DNA of 64,000 bases from Hyphomonadaceae bacterium ML37. Lineage in GTDB: Bacteria > Pseudomonadota > Alphaproteobacteria > Caulobacterales > Maricaulaceae. Under the pieces are notes generated by a model. The model ran no database searches. It worked only from the letters and a program-made list of their open reading frames with translations, and was not told where the DNA came from. Numbering within the stretch: the first letter of the stretch is position 1; each line of letters begins with the position of its first letter. Below, one piece after another: positions 35,264 through 43,983 of this stretch. The stretch is taken from assembly GCA_027627685.1 (NCBI GenBank), contig CP091241.1, forward strand, positions 310,001 to 374,000. Reading direction: 5' to 3'. Made by a program: the position numbers and the translations under genes.

Positions 35264-36730
35264 TCAGGGGGGTGATTGGCGCAGATTGAAGGCCCTCACC
35301 GCCTTCATACCAACATTAATGCCAAGTGTGGTGTCGCTTCCGGATTCAAAGCCGACCCGCATGTAAGGATTGATGCTCATGTAACCCTCTTGTTCTACAT
35401 GAGCGTAGGTTTCATCGAGCTGGTGCAAAGCAATAAGCGCTAAGGATTTTAGATCGTAGACCTGGATCTGAGCCCTGAAGAACGGCTCCTTCTTATGTCC
35501 AAACTGTTCAGAAATATGGCTGAAGGTCCCGTTCTCTACGTAGCTCAATTGCGCGAGTAGGCTCTGGGAATGGTTGATCGCCACACTCCCGAGATAATCA
35601 GGAGAGCGTTCGCCTTCGTTGAATGATCCTGAGGCAACGGTTTGTACTTTCGCGAAGGAGTTTCCAGGCGCGGCATATAGCAGATAGCCAGGCCCCATGT
35701 TGTTGCGCGAGCTTTCTCTAAACGCTTTATTGATCATGGCTACGAAGCCACCATTTTTAAGCACCTTAAAAGCGACGATCCCTTTGGATACGCCGGGAAG
35801 GCTACATGCTTCCGCAAAGATATATTTGAAACCGCTGCCAAGCTGTTTTTTTGCCCGCGTATAATGCGTGACCATGGCTATATCGCCAACGTTGTGACGG
35901 TTTGATATGAAGGGTGTCGTGCTCACGTATAGATTCATGCCCGACTCGTCGATGGCGATCTTCCAAACATACCCGCCAGCGTTGAAGTGATAAATTTGGC
36001 CGGATGGCTGATGGGTAACTTGGACGTACCCAGTGCCTCCTCCTCCCGCGTGGTAACCGCTTCGCGGAGCATTGCCCTCACGCGAGGAAGATACGGGGTC
36101 CGAACTGTCGCTACCTGCCGCGTCTTTCGCTATGGGTTGGGAAAAATGAAAATCTGCTATTGGTCGAAGATCGCCTTCCTCAACCAATTGAAAGGGCAGG
36201 TCACTTATGTTTTGTTGTTCTCTGGGCGGCTGATTGTTGTCAGTCTCCGCAACACGGACTTCACTGCCCGCTACAGGTTTTGTCTTTAGCGCCTCTAACT
36301 CCTGGATGACACGTTCTGGGTTTGTAATGCGGCTCCAGTTTGCCGTTGATCTATCATCACCCGTCCAGAAGGATAAGGTCGCATAATTAAGTGTGCGCCC
36401 CATTACACCCTGTTCCATGTCAACATGGACTTGGGGGCTCAGCGTTACATCGCGCCGCTTTCGCACCACCAACCCTTTGTGGGCGCGGATCACTTGCCCA
36501 TCGATAAGGTCAAAGGCTTCCATTTGGCGTCGACCGGCCATGAACAGTGATACTGCAATGAGCCAGCCCGCGATGTAGGGGTAGGCCTGTTGCGGAATTT
36601 CCGAGTAGAAGCGAATACACAGGGCAATGGTAACGCCGAGTACAATCCAGCTGCCCCAATAAGAGCGCCATGCCGGGCGAGTACGATAAATCTCCCGCCC
36701 ATTCTCCCTTATAAAATCAAAGTTTTGCAT
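35264..36730 (-). CDS. PH-domain-like membrane protein with unknown C-terminal region
   Basis: 488 residues from ATG 36730, with GGGGGCGG ten bases upstream. Two membrane helices (about 22-39 and 47-65) are followed by a bacterial PH-like (YdbS/bPH2) stretch: FDLIDGQVIRAHKGLVVRKRRDVTL. Then comes a low-complexity linker with SGSDSSD- and GGGG-type runs (about 215-245) and a 230-residue beta-rich C-terminal region (YHFNAGGYVWKIAIDESGMNLYVST) that I cannot assign. It may be a beta-propeller-like sensor. Base use differs from its neighbours: two 60-base lines I counted have 28 and 27 G+C. This suggests recent acquisition. Confidence 0.75.
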   Translation of the reverse strand: MQNFDFIRENGREIYRTRPAWRSYWGSWIVLGVTIALCIRFYSEIPQQAYPYIAGWLIAVSLFMAGRRQMEAFDLIDGQVIRAHKGLVVRKRRDVTLSPQVHVDMEQGVMGRTLNYATLSFWTGDDRSTANWSRITNPERVIQELEALKTKPVAGSEVRVAETDNNQPPREQQNISDLPFQLVEEGDLRPIADFHFSQPIAKDAAGSDSSDPVSSSREGNAPRSGYHAGGGGTGYVQVTHQPSGQIYHFNAGGYVWKIAIDESGMNLYVSTTPFISNRHNVGDIAMVTHYTRAKKQLGSGFKYIFAEACSLPGVSKGIVAFKVLKNGGFVAMINKAFRESSRNNMGPGYLLYAAPGNSFAKVQTVASGSFNEGERSPDYLGSVAINHSQSLLAQLSYVENGTFSHISEQFGHKKEPFFRAQIQVYDLKSLALIALHQLDETYAHVEQEGYMSINPYMRVGFESGSDTTLGINVGMKAVRAFNLRQSPP

Positions 36731-37341
36731 GATGTCCGCCCCCTTCGCGCAATTGTCGTGAAGCCTCATTTGCTCGACACACTCTGTCCACGCCGACCGA
36801 CCCAAGTGTGGCGTGGGCTCATTCTGTCCTTTTCCAAGACGAACAGACGTGCCGTAGGGTCCGCGACCTAAGACCCCTATGCCCGTCGGTTGTTTCGTAC
36901 GCGTCAACCCTGAATAGCCCATGGTTTGAGGTTTGGCGAGCCTGACGGGAGCGGAGCTCTTGGATTTCTCGACCGACCACCTAGGCTCAGGACCCATTAA
37001 TTTGTGACCTGAGCCTGGCAACGCCGACATATTTTACGTTGGAGTTATCTATACCCCCCCTCAAGGAGGGGAGAGGAGGCTGGAACGGGGCGTTCAATCT
37101 GGAAAAGCCATCGCCTGAACCAACCGATAGAAGCGCAAAGCGAGAAGCCTCCTCTCCCCCAGCTATGGGGGAGAGGGTAGGGTGAGGGGGCGGAGCGAAG
37201 GCGGGCATGGGAGACGCCGCTGGTTGGCCTCTCCGTCCGTCCTCTTGGCCGGTCGGCTTCCCCCCCCCAAAACAGGGGGCTGGTGCGCGCCAGTCTCGCG
37301 GCCCATGCTCAAACCGGATTCTGAAATGGGGAGCATACGGC
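36731..37341. other. 611-base spacer without a convincing gene
   Basis: The spacer lies between two divergent genes. On the minus strand the frame of the PH-domain gene stays open to 37030, but codon use is poor there and no ribosome-binding site supports a longer start. The right half (37055-37180) is a hairpin-rich repeat listed separately. The remainder should hold both promoters; I see no clear consensus. Confidence 0.5.
37068..37173. repeat. Inverted-repeat intergenic element
   Basis: A perfect 14-bp inverted repeat, GGGGAGAGGAGGCT (37068-37081) and AGCCTCCTCTCCCC (37146-37159), encloses 64 bases. The right arm overlaps a second hairpin CTCCCCC-AGCTAT-GGGGGAG (37154-37173). G- and C-run composition resembles the element at 7922-8050, which suggests a dispersed repeat family. 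Confidence 0.6.
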
Positions 37342-37974
37342 ATGACCCGATCCATCCAGACCCTTCTGGCGCTGGCCCTGCTGGCGGGCGCCAGCCCGGC
37401 GCTGGCTGCGCCTGAACCGGACGCCCCGGCGCCGGTGGCAGGAACCCCCGCACCCGAATCCCTTGGCGAGGACCTCGCTGCGCGATCAGAAACCCCGCCC
37501 GCCGGCCCGTCCTATTTCGGGCTCGCCTTTCACGGCGCCTATGTGGCGCGCGCCGAGGACGGATCGCTGGACTGCAGCCCCGATGGCGAGGCGCTGCGCG
37601 TGCATTTCACCGGCGACATACTGGGCGAGACGGACGGGGTCGAGGAGGTGGATTTCGGCGAGATCAACGTCCTCCTGCCCGGTCCGCCCCGCAGCCGCGA
37701 GCGCGTGCGCTACGGCCTGAGCGGCAGCTGGTTCTACATGGGCGAGGATTTGTGGGACGGCGCCACACACATCACCGATATCAGCCGCTGGTTCTGCGCG
37801 GGGCTCGGCTGCCATACGCGCGGCGAGGGCGAGCTGCACCTGCACCTCGAACCCGATGGCGACATCACGATCCTGCGCTTCCATTGGCGCGCGCGCTGGG
37901 ATGCGCCGCGCACCGTCCACGCCGGGGACGAGGCCGGACCGCTGCGCCTGGGGCATTGCCCGGCGCTGTCCTGA
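37342..37974 (+). CDS. Secreted protein of unknown function
   Basis: 210 residues from ATG 37342 with GGGGAGC upstream; the frame is open further 5' but runs into the repeat. The signal peptide MTRSIQTLLALALLAGASPA ends at LAAP (about residue 23), followed by a Pro/Ala-rich stretch. The mature domain looks beta-rich, with Cys pairs (DCSPDGEAL, RWFCAGLGCHTRGEGE) and an LHLHLEPDGDITILRFHW segment. No family recognised. It is convergent with the transglutaminase-like gene, four bases apart. Confidence 0.75.
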   Translation: MTRSIQTLLALALLAGASPALAAPEPDAPAPVAGTPAPESLGEDLAARSETPPAGPSYFGLAFHGAYVARAEDGSLDCSPDGEALRVHFTGDILGETDGVEEVDFGEINVLLPGPPRSRERVRYGLSGSWFYMGEDLWDGATHITDISRWFCAGLGCHTRGEGELHLHLEPDGDITILRFHWRARWDAPRTVHAGDEAGPLRLGHCPALS

Positions 37975-37978
37975 CCGG

Positions 37979-40120
37979 TCAGCCCGCCGGTCCCGTCATG
38001 ACCTGCGTCCTGTGTGCGGCGCCGGGGTCGGCGGCGGCCGGGACGCTGGGCTCCACGGCGGCGTTCAGGTTTCCGGCATCTGCGGCCAGGCCGGGCTGTT
38101 CGCCGTCCGGCAGCCAGATCAGGGCGGCGCGCCGCACCTGCTTGAGGTCGCTGACCACCGCGCCCAGCGCGTCCGGCGCCAGCGCGCCGGCGGAGACCCG
38201 GTATTCCTTGGTCAGGATAAAGCCGCCCTCAATGGCCTGAAGGCTGACCACAGCGTCAAAACCCGGATTGGAGACGGTCTGCTCGAACGGTTCAGGCGCG
38301 GCCCAGCCTTCGGGCAGGCGCACTTCGATCGTGTGGCGCACGCGGCGCGAATCCGGCAGGTAGACCGGAGTGGAGCGATTATGCGCGCTGACGAGCCCCA
38401 CCGGCTCCAGCGCGGCATGGGGCGTGATCACCAGCACCGGCGCGCCTGCGTCCGGTTCAGCCTCGCCGTCATCGGCCGCGGCCTGCTCGCGCACATCGTG
38501 CAGGCGCACCTCGCCCGAGGTTTCAACCACCATCTGGTTGGCGGCGCGCCGGTCATTGATGCGGGACTCCGGGTTCAGTTTCGCTCCGGCGAACTGGGTC
38601 TGGTAGACGCCGGTGATGTCGCCCGCCAGCATGTCGCGCCCGAACTCGTTGACCCGGTCGCGCTGGCTTTCGGCCCACAGCCCGCCAAAGGTCCACACCG
38701 CGCTGAACGCCGCCGTTCCGTCCGCCTCCAGCGCCAGATGCTCGGCCACATCGAGCATGGAAATGGCCGGGTCCGGCACGGTCATCCAGGTCAGGGCCGC
38801 CTCGCCCTCGCGCCCGATCAGGCCCCAGCCGAACGGGTGCTGACCCAGCGACTGCAGGGCGCCGGGCTGCTCGCGCCGGGTCGGGTCCAGCCAGTACCAC
38901 GCGCCCTCATGCTCCACGCCGGCGATCACATGGTCGAACAGCAGAAGCGAGTGCGGCAGGGTGTCGAGCCCGGGGCCCAGCCGGCCATTGACCAGCACCG
39001 GCGCCGCCTCCACCTCCAGCGCTGCGAGGATGGAAATCAGCAGCAGGGTCTTGGCCTTGCAGTCGCCCTCACTCAGGCGCAGCGTCTCGCGCACGCTCTG
39101 GGGCACATAGCCGCCATCGCCCAGCGCCAGGGCGAAATAGCGGATCTCGCGCTGCACATAGCGCAGCGCCGCGGTGATGCGCCCGGCCCGGTCGGGATGG
39201 GCGCCGGCGATGGTGGCGGCGATGGCGGACACTTCCGGCGTGATCTCCGGGCGGTAGAGCCGCCCGGTCCAGCCCGCCAGCCGCTCATAGGACGCCGTGC
39301 GGCTCACCAGGGCGAACCCGTCGTCCAGGCTCCAGGGCGCGCGATAGGACTCCATCACCCGGCCGGGCGTGGGACCGTCATACAGGATCAGCCGCTCCAG
39401 ATCCGGCCCGGCGCGCTCGCGCCGCACCGGATCGCCGTGAGAGAATTGCAGCGCGCCGCGCTCCCCCGTGGCGGTCAGGCGCAGCCGGCCCGCGCTCAGC
39501 GGGTTGCCCTCCAGAAATGCGCTGTCATGAAACCGGTCGCCCAGCCGGTGATTGCCGACCCGCGACAGGGTCAACTGCACCGTGTCGCCGCGCCGCACGC
39601 GCGGCAGGCGCATCAGCACATGGGTCTGATCGCTCAGCACCCGGCTCGCCAGATCCAGACCGGACTGGCTGAACGTCACCGCCACCTCGTGCGTGATATC
39701 GATCCAGGCGTCATTGCGCCCGAACAGCACCTCGTGCAGCACCACCTGCTGCTGGGAGGGCGAGAAGGCGTGCTGGGCCAGCGCCAGCGCGTCGGCGCCG
39801 CCCTGGGTCTGCGCCACCGCGCGGTAGCGCGTGGTCACCACAGGCCGGGGCCCGGTCAACAAGGCGTGCTGTTCCCAGAACGTGACCGCCACGCCCGGCT
39901 GATGCGGGCTGCCGGCCGCATCGCCGTCGCGCGCAGCGGGAACCCAGTCTGGAACCGGGGCGTGATACAGGACCGCCTGGCCGTCGCGCGCAAACACCAC
40001 GCCCGGCGCCGATGCGTGGCGGGCATCCTCGAAACCGGCTTCTCCCGCCAGCCACAGCACGCCCAGCGCCGCCGCCGCCGCAAGGACGCCCGCCAGGCCT
40101 GCGCGCAGCCAAGCCACCAT
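37979..40120 (-). CDS. DUF3857/transglutaminase-like membrane-anchored protein
   Basis: 713 residues from ATG 40120, with GAGGGG eight bases upstream. One N-terminal helix (about 7-27) anchors or exports it. A DUF3857-type beta region (about 60-290) is followed by a transglutaminase-like core: YVQREIRYFALALGDGGYVPQSV, SEGDCKAKTLLLISIL (Cys), FDHVIAGVEHEGAWYWLDPTR (His, Asp). The triad looks complete, so a peptidase or amide-forming activity on the periplasmic side is possible. The C-terminal third is beta-rich. In this family the biological role is mostly unknown. It diverges from the R-M gene. Confidence 0.88.
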   Translation of the reverse strand: MVAWLRAGLAGVLAAAAALGVLWLAGEAGFEDARHASAPGVVFARDGQAVLYHAPVPDWVPAARDGDAAGSPHQPGVAVTFWEQHALLTGPRPVVTTRYRAVAQTQGGADALALAQHAFSPSQQQVVLHEVLFGRNDAWIDITHEVAVTFSQSGLDLASRVLSDQTHVLMRLPRVRRGDTVQLTLSRVGNHRLGDRFHDSAFLEGNPLSAGRLRLTATGERGALQFSHGDPVRRERAGPDLERLILYDGPTPGRVMESYRAPWSLDDGFALVSRTASYERLAGWTGRLYRPEITPEVSAIAATIAGAHPDRAGRITAALRYVQREIRYFALALGDGGYVPQSVRETLRLSEGDCKAKTLLLISILAALEVEAAPVLVNGRLGPGLDTLPHSLLLFDHVIAGVEHEGAWYWLDPTRREQPGALQSLGQHPFGWGLIGREGEAALTWMTVPDPAISMLDVAEHLALEADGTAAFSAVWTFGGLWAESQRDRVNEFGRDMLAGDITGVYQTQFAGAKLNPESRINDRRAANQMVVETSGEVRLHDVREQAAADDGEAEPDAGAPVLVITPHAALEPVGLVSAHNRSTPVYLPDSRRVRHTIEVRLPEGWAAPEPFEQTVSNPGFDAVVSLQAIEGGFILTKEYRVSAGALAPDALGAVVSDLKQVRRAALIWLPDGEQPGLAADAGNLNAAVEPSVPAAADPGAAHRTQVMTGPAG

Positions 40121-40303
40121 CACCCACACCCCTCATGTCCCTCACCCCCCAGAATGAAAGGCCAGCGTGTCCGGCGCAAGCGCCAATTCGCGCGTGGCGG
40201 GCGCAGAGGGGGCGGGATGACGCCCGGCCATGATGCGCGGCCCGGTTGGCGCAAACTCGCGACTGCGGCTAGCCTCAAGGCGGATTTCGCCGGGGGCCGC
40301 TTT

Positions 40304-43300
40304 ATGACCGATATCGCCGCCTATTTCGACGCCATCGCCGCGACCTGGAAGGGCGGGCAGGCCACCGAGCACAGCTACCGCCCGGCGCTTTATGATCTGT
40401 TCAGCAGCCTGAATGACCAGGTGACCGTGACCAACGAGCCCCGCCGGGTCTCGGCGGGCGCGCCGGATTTCATCTTCATGCGCGGCGATGTGCCGGTGGG
40501 CCATTGCGAGGCCAAGGATGTCGGCGCGGATCTGAAGGGCCTCAAAGGCTATAGCGTCGAGCAGAAACAGCGCTATCTCAAGGGCTTCCCCAATCTTCTC
40601 TATACCAACGGGCTGGATTTTGAATTCTGGCGCGAGGGCGAGCGCATCCGCACCGTCTCCATCGGCGAGGTGCTGATGGGGCTTCAACCAAAGCCCGAAG
40701 CCTTCGCCGAGCTGGAAGCCCAGCTCAAGGACTTCGTCGCCCAGACCCCGCGCACCATCAATTCATCGCGGCGCCTCGCCGAGCTGATGGCGGCCAAGGC
40801 GGTGCTGATCAAGGACGTTATGGGCCGCGCCCTGGTGGCCGATCTGGAGCAGAACGCCGACACCGACCTCACCGCGCAATACCATGCGTTTCGCGAGCAC
40901 CTGATCCACGACATCACGGCGGCCGATTTTGCCGACATCTATGCTGAAACCATCGCCTATGGCCTGTTCGCCGCGCGCCTGCACGATCCTTCACCGGACA
41001 GTTTCTCGCGTCAGGAAGCGCTGGAGCTTCTGCCCAAATCCAATCCCTTCCTGCGCCGCCTGTTCAGCTATATCGCCGGCGCCGATCTGGACGCCCGCAT
41101 GGCGTGGATCATCGATGATCTGACCAAGATTTTCCTGGCCTGCGACCTCAAGCGCATCATGGCCGATTTCGGCCAGCTGACCGGCCAGAACGATCCCTTC
41201 CTGCATTTCTACGAAACCTTCCTGGCCGCCTATAACCCGGCCAAGCGCAAGGCCCGCGGCGTCTGGTACACGCCCGAGCCCGTGGTCAATTTCATCGTGC
41301 GCGCCGTGGATGAGGTGCTCAAGACCGAGTTCGGCCTGCCCGACGGCCTGGCCGACACCTCGAAGATCACCATCGATTTCGACACCGGTCAGACCGACAA
41401 GAAGGGCAAGGCGATCACCGAGAAACGCGAGGTGCACCGGGTCCAGATTCTTGATCCCGCCACCGGCACCGGCACGTTTCTGGCCGAGGTGATCAAGCAG
41501 ATTGGCGCCCGGGTGAAGGCCTCCGCCCCCGGCCACTGGTCATCCTATGTGGAGGCCGAGCTGATCCCGCGCATTCACGGGTTCGAGCTTTTGATGGCCA
41601 GCTACGCCATGTGCCACATGAAGCTGGACATGATCCTGACCGAGATGGGCTATCGCCCTTCCGGCGCGCCGCCGCGCCTGTCGGTCTACCTCACCAACTC
41701 GCTGGAAGAGGGCGAGCGCGTGGAGCAGGTCCTGTTCGCCCGCTGGCTCGCCGAAGAGGCGCGCGAGGCCAGCAAGATCAAGCGCGACATGCCCATCATG
41801 TGCGTGATCGGCAACCCGCCCTATTCGGGCGAAAGCGCCAACAAGGGCCATTGGATCATGGGCCTGATGGACGCTTACAAGAAGGAGCCGGGCGGCAAGG
41901 AGAAGCTGAAAGAGCGCAATCCGAAATGGATCAATGACGACTACGTCAAATTCATCCGTTTCGGCGAGCACATGATCGAAAAGAATGGCGAGGGCGTGCT
42001 CGGCTTCATCACCAATCACGGCTATCTCGACAACCCCACCTTCCGGGGCATGCGCTGGCATTTGCTGAACACGTTTGACGCCATCTACGTGCTCGACCTG
42101 CACGGCAACGCCAAGAAAAAGGAAATCTCGCCCGACGGTTCGGCGGACAAGAATGTGTTCGACATCCAGCAGGGCGTGGCGATCATCATTGCGGTGAAGA
42201 AACAGGCCAAGCCAGGCAAGGACAAGCCGCTGGCCAGCGTGTTCCATGGCGATCTGTGGGGCGCGCGCGCCGGCAAATACGAAGCGCTTGAGAAGGCCGG
42301 ATTGGAAGCGAAGCATTTCGAACCGCTGAGCCTTCAGGCGCCGCAATACGTGATGACAAGGCGCGATTACGCGCTGGAGGAAACCTATCTGGACGGCTTC
42401 GGCGTGCAGGAGCTGATGCCGGTCTACGGTGTTGGAATGGTAACAGCACGAGACAAATTTGTTGTTGGCGACCGAAGTGAGCTAGCTGAAATGCTTGGTC
42501 GTTTTAAAAGTTCGTTGGCGGATGAAGCTTTTCTGCATTCGCGGTTTCCCGTTGAACGGAAAAAGGGCTGGAGCATCTTAGATGCCCACTCCTCAATTCA
42601 ATCAATTGAAGATTATAATTCCATAATCAAAAATATACAATATAGGCCATTCGATAAAAGACAAATTATATACCATGACGATTTTACATGGAGGACTGTA
42701 AAGGCAATAATGCGAAACTTTTCTCAAAGAAATTTGGGGGTTTCTTTTAATAGATCGGTTGAGGAAAAAAGAGATTACACGGATGTTTTCGTTTTCGACG
42801 AGATGATCCAACACCACTCGCTTTCTCTGAAAGAAGTCAACTACCTCGCCCCCCTTTACCTCTACCCCGAAGAGGACTCCCTCGATCAAACCCGGCGGGT
42901 CAATTTCGATCCGAAAATCTGGCGCAAAATCCGCGAGCTCGCCAAAGACGCCGCCCGTGGCGAGCCCGATGAAATCGCGGTTTTCGATTACATCTATGGC
43001 GTGCTGCACAGCCCCGATTACCGCGAGACCTTCGCCGAGTTTCTCAAAACCGACTTCCCGCGCATTCCCTGGCCCGCCTCGCCGGACGTGTTCTGGCATG
43101 TCAGCGAAAAGGGCGGGGCGTTGCGCCGTCTGCACCTGATGGAGCGGGGCGCCGTGGGCGCGGCGCCCTACCCGTTCACGGGCGACGGTGACGGCGTGGT
43201 GGACAAGCCGCACTTTGACGCCGGGTCGGTCTGGATCAATGGCGGGCAGCGCTTTGAGAGCGTGCCGCAGATCGCTTGGGACTTCTATATCGGCGGCTAC

Positions 43301-43447
43301 CAGCCGGCCCAGAAATGGCTCAAGGACCGCAAGGGCCGCGCGCTCACCTTCGCCGACATCCAGCACTACCAGCGCATCATCAAGGTGCTGACCGAGACCG
43401 ACCGCATCATGGCCGAAATCGAACTGCCGCTGCCGGGAGCGGCGTGA
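40304..43447 (+). CDS. Single-chain restriction-modification enzyme (type IIG/ISP-like)
   Basis: 1047 residues from ATG 40304. The N-terminal nuclease has a PD-(D/E)xK site: APDF (Asp55) and HCEAK (Glu69, Lys71). A helical region leads to a gamma-type N6-adenine methylase: motif I DPATGTGTF (384 on) and motif IV NPPY (504 on). A specificity region containing QYRPFDKRQIIYHDD follows, as in LlaBIII-type C-termini. No helicase motifs are visible, so it is type IIG-like rather than a full type ISP motor enzyme. About residues 712-842 are encoded by very AT-rich DNA (60-base lines with 14, 20 and 20 G+C), unlike the rest. Confidence 0.9.
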   Translation: MTDIAAYFDAIAATWKGGQATEHSYRPALYDLFSSLNDQVTVTNEPRRVSAGAPDFIFMRGDVPVGHCEAKDVGADLKGLKGYSVEQKQRYLKGFPNLLYTNGLDFEFWREGERIRTVSIGEVLMGLQPKPEAFAELEAQLKDFVAQTPRTINSSRRLAELMAAKAVLIKDVMGRALVADLEQNADTDLTAQYHAFREHLIHDITAADFADIYAETIAYGLFAARLHDPSPDSFSRQEALELLPKSNPFLRRLFSYIAGADLDARMAWIIDDLTKIFLACDLKRIMADFGQLTGQNDPFLHFYETFLAAYNPAKRKARGVWYTPEPVVNFIVRAVDEVLKTEFGLPDGLADTSKITIDFDTGQTDKKGKAITEKREVHRVQILDPATGTGTFLAEVIKQIGARVKASAPGHWSSYVEAELIPRIHGFELLMASYAMCHMKLDMILTEMGYRPSGAPPRLSVYLTNSLEEGERVEQVLFARWLAEEAREASKIKRDMPIMCVIGNPPYSGESANKGHWIMGLMDAYKKEPGGKEKLKERNPKWINDDYVKFIRFGEHMIEKNGEGVLGFITNHGYLDNPTFRGMRWHLLNTFDAIYVLDLHGNAKKKEISPDGSADKNVFDIQQGVAIIIAVKKQAKPGKDKPLASVFHGDLWGARAGKYEALEKAGLEAKHFEPLSLQAPQYVMTRRDYALEETYLDGFGVQELMPVYGVGMVTARDKFVVGDRSELAEMLGRFKSSLADEAFLHSRFPVERKKGWSILDAHSSIQSIEDYNSIIKNIQYRPFDKRQIIYHDDFTWRTVKAIMRNFSQRNLGVSFNRSVEEKRDYTDVFVFDEMIQHHSLSLKEVNYLAPLYLYPEEDSLDQTRRVNFDPKIWRKIRELAKDAARGEPDEIAVFDYIYGVLHSPDYRETFAEFLKTDFPRIPWPASPDVFWHVSEKGGALRRLHLMERGAVGAAPYPFTGDGDGVVDKPHFDAGSVWINGGQRFESVPQIAWDFYIGGYQPAQKWLKDRKGRALTFADIQHYQRIIKVLTETDRIMAEIELPLPGAA

Positions 43448-43785
43448 TGACGCAAACGGCGCCGACGGCGCTGCATCTTGCCATGGCCAAGACCCTGGAG
43501 GATCTGGCCGAGACCGAGCCGGACCGGGCGCATGAGCATCAAACCCGTGCGGCGCAATTACGCGGCGAGTCGTGTGTGCCTCCCGCGCCCCGGTCGCGGA
43601 CCTACGTCGCCATTCGCTCGGCGCTTGTTTTTGGGCCGGCGAATGACGTGGCGATTGCGGAAGGTCTGATATTCGAACTTCAGCCCGACCGCTCCCTCAG
43701 GCGGCTTGATGGACCGGGCCTCGTCCAGTTTGCAGAGGATCATCCCGGCTTCGCCCGACACGGGTCGATTGACGACCGCGAGTGA
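43447..43785 (+). CDS. Small protein coupled to the R-M gene, unknown function
   Basis: 112 residues; its ATG shares a base with the R-M stop (TGATG), so it is translationally coupled. The N-terminal half is helical (LHLAMAKTLEDLAETEPDRAHEHQ). The C-terminal half has a strand-like pattern (VAIRSALVFGPANDVAIAEGLIFEL). I recognise no family and no DNA-binding motif. Coupling suggests a role with the R-M enzyme, for example control or an accessory subunit; this is inference. Confidence 0.65.
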   Translation: MTQTAPTALHLAMAKTLEDLAETEPDRAHEHQTRAAQLRGESCVPPAPRSRTYVAIRSALVFGPANDVAIAEGLIFELQPDRSLRRLDGPGLVQFAEDHPGFARHGSIDDRE

Positions 43786-43861
43786 GGGGCGCGCGTGATC
43801 GCCCCGCCATTTTCGCGCCCGCCATCGCCATTGAGGGGCCTCGGGACGTCCGAGGCGCGTC

Positions 43862-43946
43862 CATGTCCCCAAACGGGACCGGTCATGTCCCCACAGGGGC
43901 CGCTCATGTCCCCTCACGGCGTGGTCATGTCACGCAACACGCGCCG
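43862..43946. repeat. Degenerate 21-base tandem repeat
   Basis: Four units begin CATGTCCC/CATGTCAC at 43862, 43884, 43905 and 43926, with periods of 22, 21 and 21 bases. The first nine bases are identical in three units and the rest is partly conserved (ending G-G-T or G-C-T). The array lies in the 198-base spacer between the R-M small gene and the convergent mmcB, so it is not coding. Spacing of two helical turns fits an array of protein-binding sites. Confidence 0.65.
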
Positions 43947-43983
43947 TCGGACACGCGCTATCCCCGCCTCTATCCCCGCCCGC

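Noticed and set aside
36731-37030. N-terminal extension of the PH-domain protein
   Set aside because: The frame is open, but the residues have no helix or signal pattern and a good ribosome-binding site precedes the ATG at 36730.
37856-40303. Long upstream extension of the R-M reading frame
   Set aside because: It runs antisense through the transglutaminase-like gene and reads as shadow sequence; homology-like sequence starts at the ATG at 40304.
43862-43946. CRISPR array
   Set aside because: Units are about 21 bases with no spacers between them and no cas genes nearby; this is a plain tandem repeat.
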